A stretch of 36,965 nucleotides of DNA from the NCBI GenBank assembly GCA_023411035.1, contig JAEYPE010000179.1, positions 1 through 36,965 of the forward strand. The letters run 5' to 3'. Every line of letters starts with the position of its first letter. The stretch's first letter is position 1. Of this stretch, positions 9,601 to 17,162 are shown one piece after another. The notes beneath the pieces were generated by a model. That model was not told the DNA's origin. It saw only the letters and a list, made by a program, of their open reading frames with translations, and ran no database searches. A program made the position numbers and the translations under genes. The stretch comes from Pseudomonadota bacterium (GTDB taxonomy: Bacteria > Pseudomonadota > Alphaproteobacteria > Azospirillales > Azospirillaceae).

Positions 9601-12314
9601 GAGGAGGCATGCCCCTGGAAGGCGAAGCCCTCCGCCACGGCGCGGGCCAGCTTCACCGCGTCGCCCGCATAATCGGCGTAGTAGCCGCCGGACTCGCCGG
9701 ACGCCCAGGCGTGCAGGCCGTGATGCAGGTCATCGTTCCACTGCGCGGTGTGCCAGCGCGGGTCGCCCTCCGGATGGCGGTCCAGCAGGTGGGCTTCGTT
9801 CTCGTCGTTCTCCAGCACCAGATGGACGTGGCGGCGGCCCCGCACGGCGTCCTGCACGCGCTCCGCCAGCTCCTGAAGGAACTGCTTGTCGCTGTCGTCG
9901 AGGATGGCGTGAACCGCGTCGAAGCGCAGCCCGTCCATGTGGAATTCCTCGATCCAATAGAGCGCGTTGTGGATGAAATAGTCGCGCACGGTGGCGTTGC
10001 GCGGCCCGTCCACGTTGATGGCGTCGCCCCATGGCGTCTTGTGCCGGTCGGTGAAGAAGGCCGGGGCATAGGCGTGGAGGTAATTCCCCTCCGGCCCGAA
10101 ATGGTTGTAGACGACATCCAGGAGGACCATCAGCCCGCGGGCGTGGGCGGCGTCCACCAGCGCCTTCAGATCCTCCGGGCGGCCATAGGCGGCGTCGGGC
10201 GCATAGGGCAGCACCCCGTCATAGCCCCAATTGCGCGTGCCGGGAAAATCGGCCACCGGCATCAGTTCGATGGCGGTGACGCCCAGTTCCACGAGGTGGT
10301 CGAGCCTGTCGATGGCGGCGCGGAAGGTGCCTTCCTCCGTGAAGGTGCCGACATGCAACTCGTACAGCACCGTCTCGTGCCAGGGGCGCCCGGTCCAGGC
10401 GGCGTCGGCCCAGCGGTAGACGGTCGGGTCGATGACCTCGCTCGGCCCATGCACGTCCCCCGGCTGGTGGCGGGAAGCCGGGTCGGGCACATGCAGTCCG
10501 TCCGCCAGCGCGAACCGGTAGAGGCTGCCCGCCTGCGCCTGGGCGGTGGTCCATTCGAACCAGCCGTCGCCTCGCCTCGCCATGGGCAGCAGGGCCTGGG
10601 TGTCCTCCAGCCACAGCGAGACCCGTTCGGCCCCCGGAGCCCACAGGGTGAAGCGGACGGAGCCGTCGGGCTGAACCTGCGCGCCGAAGGGCATGGCGTG
10701 GGCGTGCGCCTCTCCGATGCGGGTGGCGCCGGGAGCGGCCAGCCCGACCGGACCGGGCGCGCGGTCCGCCACGTCCGGCCCGGCGTCGGCCTCCAGAATG
10801 CCGATGGCCCCGGCCAGCGGGATCGCCAGCCAGTCGGGCCGGTTCGCCAACTCGTAGCCGATCTCGTAGAGGGCCTTTTCCAGCAGGAAGAGTTTCAAAA
10901 GCTGCGTCGCCGTGGCGGGATCGGCGGGCCAGCCCGGACAATCCCCGATGGCCTCGCGGTAGCCGGCGACGAAGGCGGCGGCGGCTTCCCCCTCCCACCA
11001 GTTCAGCCAGGCGGTGCGGGCGCCGCGCGCCGTCTCGTCAAGGGTTTCGGGCAAGGCGGCCCGCGCCCCGGCGGCGGCGTAGGTGATGGAGCGCAACATC
11101 CCCGCCACGTCGCGCAGGATGCAGTGCTTGGCCCGCCGCTCCGCCAGCGGGCGCATGGGCTCGCCCTCGAAATCGACGATGAACAGGTCGTCCTTGCCGG
11201 CGAGCACCTGCCCCAGATGATAGTCTCCGTGCAGGCGCATGGCGTGGAAGTCACCGCGCGGCGGCGTCAGCGCCTCGATCTGGCGCATCACCGTGGCCTC
11301 GCTGTCGGCCAGGGAGGCGGCGTAGGGCGCGACCGTCCCGTCCAGCCGGGGGATGGCGCCGCGCAACTGGCCCAGCACGCGGCGGGCGAGGCCGCGCACC
11401 CCGTCCGCCCAGCCGCGCAGCATGGCGGGCGTCACCGGTTCCGGCGTGAAGGCGCGGTCGCCGCCGGGGGTGGCGAGCGCCCGGTGCATCTCCGCCGTGC
11501 GTCGGCCCAGCCGGCGCATGACGGTCATCAGGGCGATGTCGTCCGCCCTGTCGTCGAAGCGTTCGACGCGCTCCCTCAGGCAATCGGTGACATGGCTCCA
11601 GGCATCGCGGGCGTCGGGAATCAACTCTTGCAGGATGCACAGGGTGATGGCGTTCCCCTCGCCCGTGCGCTCCACCCAGCCCAGCAGGGCGGGGGTGTTG
11701 CGGAAGCCGGCGACCTCGGTCAGGAAGCGCCCGACCTCCAGTTCCGGATGGATGCCGGATTCCAGCTTCCGCAACCCTTTCAGGATCGCGGAATCGCCGA
11801 CGCGGATGGAGGTGTTGGACTGCTCCGTTCCTGTCCAGCGCAGCGGGGCGCCGCCGTTCAGCGCGCCTTTCACGGCATCGAAAGCGCGGCTGCGTCCGAA
11901 GCGCAGTCCGCCCCTCTCCCCACCCCTGCGGATGCCGTCGAGGAGGGCGCGCACGACTTCCTCGTCGCCGTAGCCGTCGCGCAGACTGCCGGCCCAGGGC
12001 AGCGCGTCGGGTCCGGCGATGGTGAAGGGGTCGTCGCCGTCGGCCTTGCCGCCGCGGTCGAGCACGAGGGGAAGCTGGTAGAACTGCGGCTCCCGCCCCG
12101 GCGGCTCCACCCGCAGCAGGCAAAGCTGGGCGGAGCCGGAGGCGAGCGGAAGGGGCAGCGCATCGACGATGCGCACGCTGGGCGTACCGGCGTCCTTGGC
12201 GGCGTACCAGCGCCGTCCGGTCAGGAAGCCGGGAAGCAGGTTGTCCTGAAGCAGGGACAGGGCCTCGCCCTCGATGGGGCCGGGAAAGGCGTTCGGTTCA
12301 GGCGCTGTCGGCAA
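6681..12314 (-). CDS. treZ: Three-enzyme fusion: maltokinase-like – trehalohydrolase (TreZ) – 4-alpha-glucanotransferase (MalQ)
   Basis: One uninterrupted frame of about 1,877 residues. I place the start at the TTG at 12314, which has GGGGAG seven bases upstream; no ATG or GTG lies near, and a further TTG at 12353 lacks a ribosome site. Domain 1 (about 1–520) is maltokinase-like: GRRWYAAKD at the N-terminal cap, and the kinase motifs HGDYHLGQVL (about 360) and FIVDFEGEP (about 380). Domain 2 (about 540–1135) is TreZ (CBM48 plus GH13_10): VRFTLWAPGAERVSL, DGLRFDAVHAI (nucleophile Asp near 800), LVLENDENEAHLL (acid/base Glu near 837), FIQNHDQIGNRA (Asp near 931). Domain 3 (about 1140–1877) is GH77 MalQ: SPYSPASRLYLNPLYID, LRIDHAMALQHVYW (Asp near 1617), CLVVGEDLGTVP (Glu near 1665), VGSHDLATLRGWW (Asp near 1717). 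All catalytic residues are present. TreZ hydrolyses the TreY product to trehalose; MalQ re-elongates short glucans; the kinase would make maltose-1-phosphate. Individual domains are secure; the triple fusion is unusual. Confidence 0.9.
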   Translation of the reverse strand: MPTAPEPNAFPGPIEGEALSLLQDNLLPGFLTGRRWYAAKDAGTPSVRIVDALPLPLASGSAQLCLLRVEPPGREPQFYQLPLVLDRGGKADGDDPFTIAGPDALPWAGSLRDGYGDEEVVRALLDGIRRGGERGGLRFGRSRAFDAVKGALNGGAPLRWTGTEQSNTSIRVGDSAILKGLRKLESGIHPELEVGRFLTEVAGFRNTPALLGWVERTGEGNAITLCILQELIPDARDAWSHVTDCLRERVERFDDRADDIALMTVMRRLGRRTAEMHRALATPGGDRAFTPEPVTPAMLRGWADGVRGLARRVLGQLRGAIPRLDGTVAPYAASLADSEATVMRQIEALTPPRGDFHAMRLHGDYHLGQVLAGKDDLFIVDFEGEPMRPLAERRAKHCILRDVAGMLRSITYAAAGARAALPETLDETARGARTAWLNWWEGEAAAAFVAGYREAIGDCPGWPADPATATQLLKLFLLEKALYEIGYELANRPDWLAIPLAGAIGILEADAGPDVADRAPGPVGLAAPGATRIGEAHAHAMPFGAQVQPDGSVRFTLWAPGAERVSLWLEDTQALLPMARRGDGWFEWTTAQAQAGSLYRFALADGLHVPDPASRHQPGDVHGPSEVIDPTVYRWADAAWTGRPWHETVLYELHVGTFTEEGTFRAAIDRLDHLVELGVTAIELMPVADFPGTRNWGYDGVLPYAPDAAYGRPEDLKALVDAAHARGLMVLLDVVYNHFGPEGNYLHAYAPAFFTDRHKTPWGDAINVDGPRNATVRDYFIHNALYWIEEFHMDGLRFDAVHAILDDSDKQFLQELAERVQDAVRGRRHVHLVLENDENEAHLLDRHPEGDPRWHTAQWNDDLHHGLHAWASGESGGYYADYAGDAVKLARAVAEGFAFQGHASSYRGGGARGEPSAHLPPTAFVTFIQNHDQIGNRAFGERITRFSRPEAVRAAAALYLLGPGIPMLFMGEEWASDRPFPFFCDFADELAEAIRNGRREEFAKFPEFQDPAVRDRIPDPTALDTFLSAKLDWNNRNKGEHGEWLDWYRRILAVRRKDVAPRLENAPGDAASHGVIDGRGVRVCWRLGDGSRLHLLANLSDAPVRGMGEAPGRVLWTEGQGLHGGTLAPLSVLWTIEETTALDRLAERMGIETHYSDASGKTVHASEGTVRALLRAMEVDTGDPAKALAALDRRELASPLPPVAVLRIDRPPFAVTATLPEGAGALRWTLTLEDGSSRTGEADFGDLPLVRKAGAEGRPFETRRLDLGAVPAIGYHRLRLDVDGMRAESPGLEMPVIAAPAACHLPAPLQMGERIWGLSVQLYALRCAGDWGIGDFGDLASLAEMAAARGAGIVGLNPLHALFLDQPDRASPYSPASRLYLNPLYIDVLAVPELMDCAEARDRIASADFIRTVQAAESAPLVDYAAVAALKLPLLERLFVHFQRQGSEERRQALAAFRAELGDGLERFCTFQALRERFAKDGRPDWRRWPEEFREAASPAVRRFAEERRERIGFFVWLQWLADGQLRAAANRARERGMAVGLFRDLAVGADSGGAETWADPHVVVAKAHVGAPPDLFNPAGQDWGLPPFHPQALREGGYARFIELLRANMRHAGALRIDHAMALQHVYWIAEGHPPSEGAYVAYPMDDLLGILALESQRNRCLVVGEDLGTVPEGFRERMAEAGVLSYRVMFFEWTEDGGFRGPDDYPYAALATVGSHDLATLRGWWEGNDITLKEERGLYPAEGESGRQRDRRKAERARLLEALADANLPLPASFGPDSPYAEALGHAVHAFLARTGSAIAMVQMDDLTAEREQVNLPGTVDQYPNWRRKLRLRLEDMADCPQAGAIAAIMAAARPAAVASRPSPAPEEDGRGAAG

Positions 12315-12393
12315 GGCACGTCTCCCCTGTTGGCGGCACGGCTCGCACAACAACGGGTACGGTGCGGTGTTCCTCCCGCCTGACCGTAGGTGG

Positions 12394-12708
12394 CTAGCCG
12401 TCGGACATGCGAGGATGGTGGGGCAGGCGGCTCAGGCGACCGATCCGTTCGGCCAGTTGCAGCGCCTCCACCACGTCGTCGAGGCGCCCGCACTGCATCA
12501 GCGTGTGGGCGTGCGTGTTCAGCGCGGCGACCACCGCGCGTTCGTCGGATACGCCGTCCGCCGGGCGTCCGTTGCGGTCGAGGATGATGGCGCCGAGCGC
12601 GGCCAGCGCCTCCGCCGACAGGTTGACGGCATCGAGCATCGCCGCGTCGTCCTTCTCCGCGGCGTTCAGCACGGGCTCCAGCACCTCGGCGAGCAACCGG
12701 GGATTCAT
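12394..12708 (-). CDS. Small helical protein of unknown function (104 aa)
   Basis: Start ATG at 12708 with AGGAG nine bases upstream; the frame is open to 12792 but the extra N-terminus lacks a ribosome site. The sequence (MNPRLLAEVLEPVLNAAEKDD, LSAEALAALGAIILDRNG, AVVAALNTHAHTLMQCGRLDDVVEALQLAERIG) is Ala/Leu-rich and predicted wholly helical, in four or five amphipathic helices reminiscent of a TPR-like or four-helix fold. No signal peptide or metal motif is seen. It lies 79 bp upstream of the trehalose fusion gene on the same strand and could be its first operon member, but nothing in it points to sugar metabolism. Unrecognised family. Confidence 0.6.
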   Translation of the reverse strand: MNPRLLAEVLEPVLNAAEKDDAAMLDAVNLSAEALAALGAIILDRNGRPADGVSDERAVVAALNTHAHTLMQCGRLDDVVEALQLAERIGRLSRLPHHPRMSDG

Positions 12709-12814
12709 GAAGGCAGGCTCCTGACGGCGTCTCTGCTGTGAAACAGTGGAAATGGCCCGTTGTGCCGCCGCCGCAAGCCGATCGTTCCTCACCTGAACGG
12801 GAGGTAGAGGACGC

Positions 12815-13066
12815 TTACGCCTCCAACACGGACTCGACCTCGGACAGGTCGCTCAGCCGGCGGGCCAGCTTGTCCGTGCACTGGATTTCCAGGATGCCGA
12901 AACCGGCGTTGGGGGCGATGGCGTGCAGATCGCCGGCCATGCCGTTCTGGCTGGCGAAGCGTTTGACCCGCTCCACCATGGCGTCGCGCTCGGGCCGTCC
13001 CGGTCGCAGGCCGGGCAGGGGGCGGGTGAACAGGATCTTGTAGCGTTTGAACATGGCGTGGGCCAT
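12815..13066 (-). CDS. Hypothetical protein (83 aa), possible ferredoxin-like fold
   Basis: The core MFKRYKILFTRPLPGLRPGRPERDAM... NAGFGILEIQCTDKLARRLSDLSEVESVLEA alternates strands and helices (beta-alpha-beta-beta-alpha), as in small ferredoxin-like domains. The closing strand plus helix 'LEIQCTDKLARRLSDLSEVESV' resembles inhibitor-I9/propeptide-type or ACT-like domains, but I cannot name a family. Start choice is uncertain: ATG 13066 (used here), ATG 13054, or a GTG at 13117 with GGAGG only two bases upstream; none has an ideal ribosome site. It is on the same strand as its small neighbours at 12394 and 13154, and the separation of about 100 bp suggests independent or loose co-transcription. 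Confidence 0.6.
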   Translation of the reverse strand: MAHAMFKRYKILFTRPLPGLRPGRPERDAMVERVKRFASQNGMAGDLHAIAPNAGFGILEIQCTDKLARRLSDLSEVESVLEA

Positions 13067-13153
13067 GGGAGGGGACACCCGGCCTGATTGGGAAGGACGC
13101 GCCTGGGGGTGTGGCACGTCCTCCCCCGCCGGTGCAAGCCCCTCCGCCGCGGA

Positions 13154-13309
13154 TCACTTTTTCGGCGCCTCCACGTTCTCCGCACCCTTGCGGGTGCCGC
13201 CGAAGCGGTCGGCACCCTTGGCGTCGGGGGCATCCGGCTTCTTGTGGTTGCCGGTGTTCTGCTGGTCGTCGGTGTGCTTGACGGATTCTTCGGTGTGGGG
13301 CTGCTTCAT
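13154..13309 (-). CDS. Very small hydrophilic protein (51 aa)
   Basis: ATG at 13309, GAGG seven bases upstream, TGA at 13154–13156. The peptide begins MKQPHTEESVKHTDDQQNT and ends with a Lys-rich GAENVEAPKK. It is highly charged, with no hydrophobic segment and no Cys, hence probably disordered. Codon third positions are mostly G or C, and the ribosome site is good, which argues that it is translated despite its size. The opposite strand also holds an open frame here, but that one lacks a ribosome site. Composition is similar in kind to the 57-aa protein at 1916. Function unknown. Confidence 0.5.
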   Translation of the reverse strand: MKQPHTEESVKHTDDQQNTGNHKKPDAPDAKGADRFGGTRKGAENVEAPKK

Positions 13310-13374
13310 CGCGGGGCCTCATGCTCCGTTCGGAATGCTCACCCCATCAACCGGCCGGGCTTGCGCCCGTTCCA

Positions 13375-14553
13375 TCAAATCACGTTGGTCTCCAGCAGGG
13401 GGCGGTTCTCCACCAAGCGCTCGTAGGCGAAGGCCGACAGGTTCAGGCTGCGGTAGGCGCCGGTGGCGATCAACTCCGCCAGCCCGCGCCCGGCACCCGG
13501 CGCCTGTTGCAGGCCGTGGCCGCTGAAGCCGTTGCAGAACAGGAAGTTGCGAAGCTCCGGATGCGGCCCGATGACGGCGTTCTGGTCGATCTCGTTGTAT
13601 TCGTAGAAGCCGGCCCAGGCGTTGGTGACCTTGATCGCCTCGAAGGCGGGGACACGCTCGGCCAGCGCCGGCCACATCATCTCCTCGAACAGATCGTGCT
13701 CCACCGTCAGGTCGTCGGTGTCGGGATCGCGGTCGGCGGGCGGCGGGGCGCCGCAGATGAACTGCTTGCCCTCGGGCCGGAACCAGACGCCGGACGGGTC
13801 GATGACCAGCGGACAGCCGGGAAGCTCCTCGCGGCAGTCGAACACGAAGACGCAGCGCTTGCGCGCCGACACCGGCAGTTCCACACCGGCCATGGTGGCG
13901 ATGCGGCGCGCCTGCGGCCCGGCGGCGTTGACCGCCACCCCGCAGGACAGCCGCTGCCCATCGGCCAGCCGAACCGCGGTGACCTTGCCGCCGGCGGTCT
14001 CGATGCCCGCGGCCTCCCCGGCGATCATGGTGACACCCAGCGCCTTGGCCTTTCGGCGGAACGCCTGCATCAGGCTGTAGCCGTCGAACCAGCCTTCTCC
14101 CGACAGGCCCAGCGAGCCGAGCGCGATCCCCTCCACCGACAGCCAGGGGAAGCGGGCGGTCATTTCCTCCGGCGACAGCAGCGCCACGTCGGCGCCGCAG
14201 GAAACCTGAATGGCGTTGTTCCGGCGCAGGATGTCCGCCCCGGCCCCGGTCGCCAGATAGAGATAGCCCGGCTCCCGCAAGCCGAGATCCACCGCATCGC
14301 CATCGACGGACAGATGTTCCGTCGCGTTGCGGATGAAGGACAGGCCGAACTGCGACAGGGCGATGTTCGCCGGAGTCGAGAATTGCTGCCGGATCGAACT
14401 GGCCGACAGGGCGGAGGAAGCGCGCTGATAGGTCGGGTCCCGCTCCACCACCGCCACGCTGCCGCCGAATCCGGGGTCGTTCGCCAGGAAATAGGCGACC
14501 GCGCAACCCATCACACCACCGCCGACGATCACGACGTCGTACCGATCCGTCAT
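13375..14553 (-). CDS. FAD-dependent oxidoreductase of the DAO family
   Basis: 392 residues. Start ATG at 14553 with GGGAG six bases upstream (a TTG one codon earlier is unlikely). The N-terminal dinucleotide fold is DVVIVGGGVMGCAVAYFLA followed by an acidic VVERDP. The middle has GLSGEGWFDGYSLMQAFRRKAKALGV and VNAAGPQARRIATMAG, and the C-terminus ends with GPHPELRNFLFCNGFSGHGLQQAPGAGRGLAELI. This architecture is shared by sarcosine/dimethylglycine oxidases, glycine oxidase and FOXRED1-like enzymes. A secondary-amine or amino-acid substrate is likely but the exact one cannot be read. No covalent-flavin His/Cys motif is obvious. It stands alone: the 111 bp to the next gene upstream separate it from the HNH gene, so a private promoter is likely. 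Confidence 0.8.
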   Translation of the reverse strand: MTDRYDVVIVGGGVMGCAVAYFLANDPGFGGSVAVVERDPTYQRASSALSASSIRQQFSTPANIALSQFGLSFIRNATEHLSVDGDAVDLGLREPGYLYLATGAGADILRRNNAIQVSCGADVALLSPEEMTARFPWLSVEGIALGSLGLSGEGWFDGYSLMQAFRRKAKALGVTMIAGEAAGIETAGGKVTAVRLADGQRLSCGVAVNAAGPQARRIATMAGVELPVSARKRCVFVFDCREELPGCPLVIDPSGVWFRPEGKQFICGAPPPADRDPDTDDLTVEHDLFEEMMWPALAERVPAFEAIKVTNAWAGFYEYNEIDQNAVIGPHPELRNFLFCNGFSGHGLQQAPGAGRGLAELIATGAYRSLNLSAFAYERLVENRPLLETNVI

Positions 14554-14664
14554 CAAACGCTCCCTGTCCCTGTTTTAATCAGTGCCCGAATGAAACCTGT
14601 TCGTGGTTCCCATGATCGGGCCAGAAGGCAGAAGCGCCGTCAAGTGGGCATGGTGGAAAGGACT

Positions 14665-15006
14665 TCAGGGGCCTCTCAGGCCGGCGATGGCGCGGGCGAC
14701 GGTCATCCACTCGTCGCCGGGTTCGGCGTCCAGCAGGGCCAGCAGGGGCGGCCAGATGCCCAGGCGGCTGCGGCGGCGCTGGGTGGCGAAGCGTTCGATC
14801 TCCTCCGCCGTGGGCAGGCGGTCCGCCTTGCGCTGGTTGCAGCGGCGATGCGCCAGGACGACGTTCGCGGCCTCGTCGATGCCGCCGTAGGCGAGCGGGA
14901 TCAGATGGTCGAAGGTCGCCTTGGTCCCCACCGGCTCCCCGCAGTAGAAGCAGCGCCCGCCTTGCAGCACGTCCATGAGGCGGGTCTCGTCCGGGCTGAT
15001 GGTCAT
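14665..15006 (-). CDS. Small HNH-type endonuclease-fold protein
   Basis: 113 residues. A treble-clef zinc site is formed by Cys19-x2-Cys22 (CFYCGE) and Cys56 (RRCNQRK), with the HNH catalytic core Asp33-His34 (FDHLIP), Asn48 (AANVVL) and His53. This is the arrangement of stand-alone HNH nucleases (PF01844/PF14279 type), which cleave or nick DNA with a divalent metal. The tail of about 50 residues is not recognisable. ATG at 15006 with GAGGAGG five bases upstream. It starts 19 bp after the stop of the EnvZ-like kinase on the same strand and so is probably co-transcribed with it; the functional link, if any, is unclear. No intron, phage or restriction gene is nearby. Confidence 0.8.
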   Translation of the reverse strand: MTISPDETRLMDVLQGGRCFYCGEPVGTKATFDHLIPLAYGGIDEAANVVLAHRRCNQRKADRLPTAEEIERFATQRRRSRLGIWPPLLALLDAEPGDEWMTVARAIAGLRGP

Positions 15007-15025
15007 GGCGGCCTCCTCGGGAAAT

Positions 15026-16387
15026 TCACACCGGCAGGCGGATATGAACGCGCAGGCCGCCGTAGGGGCTGTCGCCGAGCGTGATGTCGCCGCCGTGGCT
15101 GCGGGCCACGTCGCGGGCGATGGTCAGCCCCAGCCCGACCCCGCCCGTCGCCTGGTTGCGGGAACTGTCCAGGCGGAAGAAGGGCTTGAACACCTCCTCG
15201 CGGAACCCCTGCGGGATGCCCGGCCCGTCGTCTTCGACCAGAATGTCGATGAAGCCGACCTGCCGCTCCGCCCGCACCCAGATGCGGCTGCCGTGGCGCC
15301 GCGCGTTGGACAGCAGGTTGGCGAGGCAGCGGCGGGTCGCGTTGGGGCGCAGCGGCAGGGTCAGCCCGTCCGGCGCCGCCAGAGCCACCTCCGCCCCCTC
15401 GCGGCGGACGCCGGACACCACCTCGTTCAGGATGCGGGACAGGTCTGTCGGCTGCACGGCCTCCGTCCCCTCGCCGCGGGCGAAGGCCAGATAGCCTTCG
15501 ATCATCGTTTCCATTTCGGAGACGTCGGTCAGCAGTTCCTCGACCTCCGGCCCGTCGCCCATCATGTCGAGCGCCAGCTTCATGCGGGTCAGCGGCGTGC
15601 GCAGGTCGTGGCTGACGCCGGCCAGCATCTCCGTCCGCTGGGTGATCTGGCGCTGGATGCGTTCACGCATGCGCAGGAAGGCGACGGCGGCCTGCCGCAC
15701 CTCGGTGGCGCCTTCCGGCTTGAAGTTGCGAACGTCGCGGCCCTTGCCCAGCGCGTCCGCCGCGGCGGCCAGCCGCTTGATGGGGCGGATCTGGTTGCGC
15801 ATGAAGATGATGGCGACGGTGAACAGCACCAGGGCGGAGCCGACCATCCACAGGATGAAGATGTAGCTGGTCGGGCTGAACAGGCGGCGTTCCGGCGACA
15901 TCACCGAAAGCACGCCGTCCGGCATCTGCACGCGGATCTCGTACCACTCGCGGGTGATGCGGGTGTTGATGGCGAAGGGCCGCCGCACCCGCTCGTGCAG
16001 CGCCTTGCTGAGCGTGTTCTCCAGCATGCCGCGCAGTTTCGGCGGATTTTCGGGCAGGGTGCTGCCGGGCTCCAGCGTCACGATCAGGTCGGTGCTGCGG
16101 GCGGTGGCGGCCAGGGTCCAGTTGCGGCCTTCCGGCGTCGGGTCGTGCTCCAGCATGCCGATGACCATGGCGATGTCGCCGGCCACCGCGAAGGCCAGCC
16201 GGTTCGTCATGGTGTCCCAATGCCGGTCGTAGAAGATCCAGGTCGCCACCGCCTGGGCCAGGATGACCGGCGTCACGATGATCAGCAGCGACCGCCCGAA
16301 CAGCGTCCGGGGAAGGAACCGCTTCAGCAGCCCCGTCTTCTCCCGGCGCGGCAGCGGCATCGGTCCGGCGGCGGTGTCGGTGGTCAT
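15026..16387 (-). CDS. EnvZ-like membrane sensor histidine kinase
   Basis: 453 residues. TM1 about 33–52, periplasmic sensor about 53–173, TM2 about 174–196, HAMP about 197–249 (NQIRPIKRLAAAADALGKG), HisKA with phospho-His260 in GVSHDLRTPLTRMKLALDMM, and a HATPase domain with N-box NLLSNARRHG, G1 VEDDGPGIP and G2 GGVGLGLTIARDVARSHGG. The order and the HDLRTPLTRM H-box match EnvZ. It lies 25 bp downstream of the OmpR-type regulator at 16413–17111, its obvious partner. ATG at 16387 with GGAGG nine bases upstream. The stimulus is not evident from sequence; EnvZ orthologs respond to osmolarity and pH. Confident as kinase, less so on the signal. Confidence 0.9.
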   Translation of the reverse strand: MTTDTAAGPMPLPRREKTGLLKRFLPRTLFGRSLLIIVTPVILAQAVATWIFYDRHWDTMTNRLAFAVAGDIAMVIGMLEHDPTPEGRNWTLAATARSTDLIVTLEPGSTLPENPPKLRGMLENTLSKALHERVRRPFAINTRITREWYEIRVQMPDGVLSVMSPERRLFSPTSYIFILWMVGSALVLFTVAIIFMRNQIRPIKRLAAAADALGKGRDVRNFKPEGATEVRQAAVAFLRMRERIQRQITQRTEMLAGVSHDLRTPLTRMKLALDMMGDGPEVEELLTDVSEMETMIEGYLAFARGEGTEAVQPTDLSRILNEVVSGVRREGAEVALAAPDGLTLPLRPNATRRCLANLLSNARRHGSRIWVRAERQVGFIDILVEDDGPGIPQGFREEVFKPFFRLDSSRNQATGGVGLGLTIARDVARSHGGDITLGDSPYGGLRVHIRLPV

Positions 16388-16412
16388 GTCCCTGGTCCTC
16401 CAGCCGCCCTTC

Positions 16413-17111
16413 TTACGGGTCCGGCCTCAACACATAACCCTCGCCGCGCACCGTGTGGAGGTAGCGTGGCTCCCGCGGGTCGGGCTCGATCTTGCGGCGC
16501 AGGCGGGTCACCTGCACGTCGATGGTGCGGGCGTTGCCGGCGACCTTGCTGCGCTCCGTCAACTCCTCGCGCGAGAAGATGGTGCCGGGGGAGGCGGCCA
16601 GCACGCGCAGCAGCCCGGCCTCCGCCGTGGTCAGGCGGATCACCTCTTCGCCCGCCCGCAACTCGTCGCGGTCGGGCAGGTAGATCATCGGGCCGAGCTT
16701 CACCGGCTGCGGCGGCGCCGGGTCCGCCGGACGGCTGGCCTGACGGCGCAGGATGGAATTGATGCGCAGCAGCAGTTCGCGCGGATTGAAGGGCTTGGCG
16801 AGATAATCGTCGGCCCCGGCCTCCAGCCCGGCGATGCGGTCGTCCGGCTCGCCCCGCGCGGTCAGCAGCAGGATGGGCAGGTCACGCTCCCGCCGCAGCG
16901 ATTCGGTCAGCTCCAGCCCGGTTTCGCCCGGCATCATGATGTCGAGCACCAGCAGGTCGAAGGCGAGCCCGGCCAGCTTGGCCCGCGCGTCCGCGGCGTC
17001 CTTCGCGGTGCTCACCAGGAATCCGTTGCCGGCAAGATACTTGCGCAGCAGTTCGCGCAGGCGGGTGTCGTCATCGACGACCAGGATATGGGGCTGGTCT
17101 TCTTCGGTCAT
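16413..17111 (-). CDS. petR: OmpR/PhoB-family response regulator, PetR-like
   Basis: 232 residues. Receiver with Asp57 (VLDIMMPGETG), Thr84 and Lys106 (YLAKPF), then a winged-helix DNA-binding domain (about 135–230) ending NARTIDVQVTRLRRKIEPDP...RYLHTVRGEGYVL, the recognition helix and wing of the OmpR class. The receiver (GNGFLVSTAKDAADARAKLAGLAFDLLVLD) is close to Rhodobacter PetR and alphaproteobacterial OmpR. Partner kinase is 25 bp downstream. The ATG at 17111 has no Shine–Dalgarno; a TACAGT hexamer ends 9 bases before it, with TTGGTT 18 bp further up, so the mRNA may begin at or near the start codon (leaderless). A TTG at 17147 would add 12 residues unlike the family. Confidence 0.85.
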   Translation of the reverse strand: MTEEDQPHILVVDDDTRLRELLRKYLAGNGFLVSTAKDAADARAKLAGLAFDLLVLDIMMPGETGLELTESLRRERDLPILLLTARGEPDDRIAGLEAGADDYLAKPFNPRELLLRINSILRRQASRPADPAPPQPVKLGPMIYLPDRDELRAGEEVIRLTTAEAGLLRVLAASPGTIFSREELTERSKVAGNARTIDVQVTRLRRKIEPDPREPRYLHTVRGEGYVLRPDP

Positions 17112-17162
17112 GGCGCGACTGTAGCGCAACCGCGCGCGGTGAACCAAGGGAAGCGGCGCCGG

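Noticed and set aside
13088..13426. Plus-strand 112-codon frame with a hydrophobic segment
   Set aside because: It lies opposite two small genes with better ribosome sites and has none itself; the hydrophobic stretch derives from complementing Lys/Asp-rich codons.
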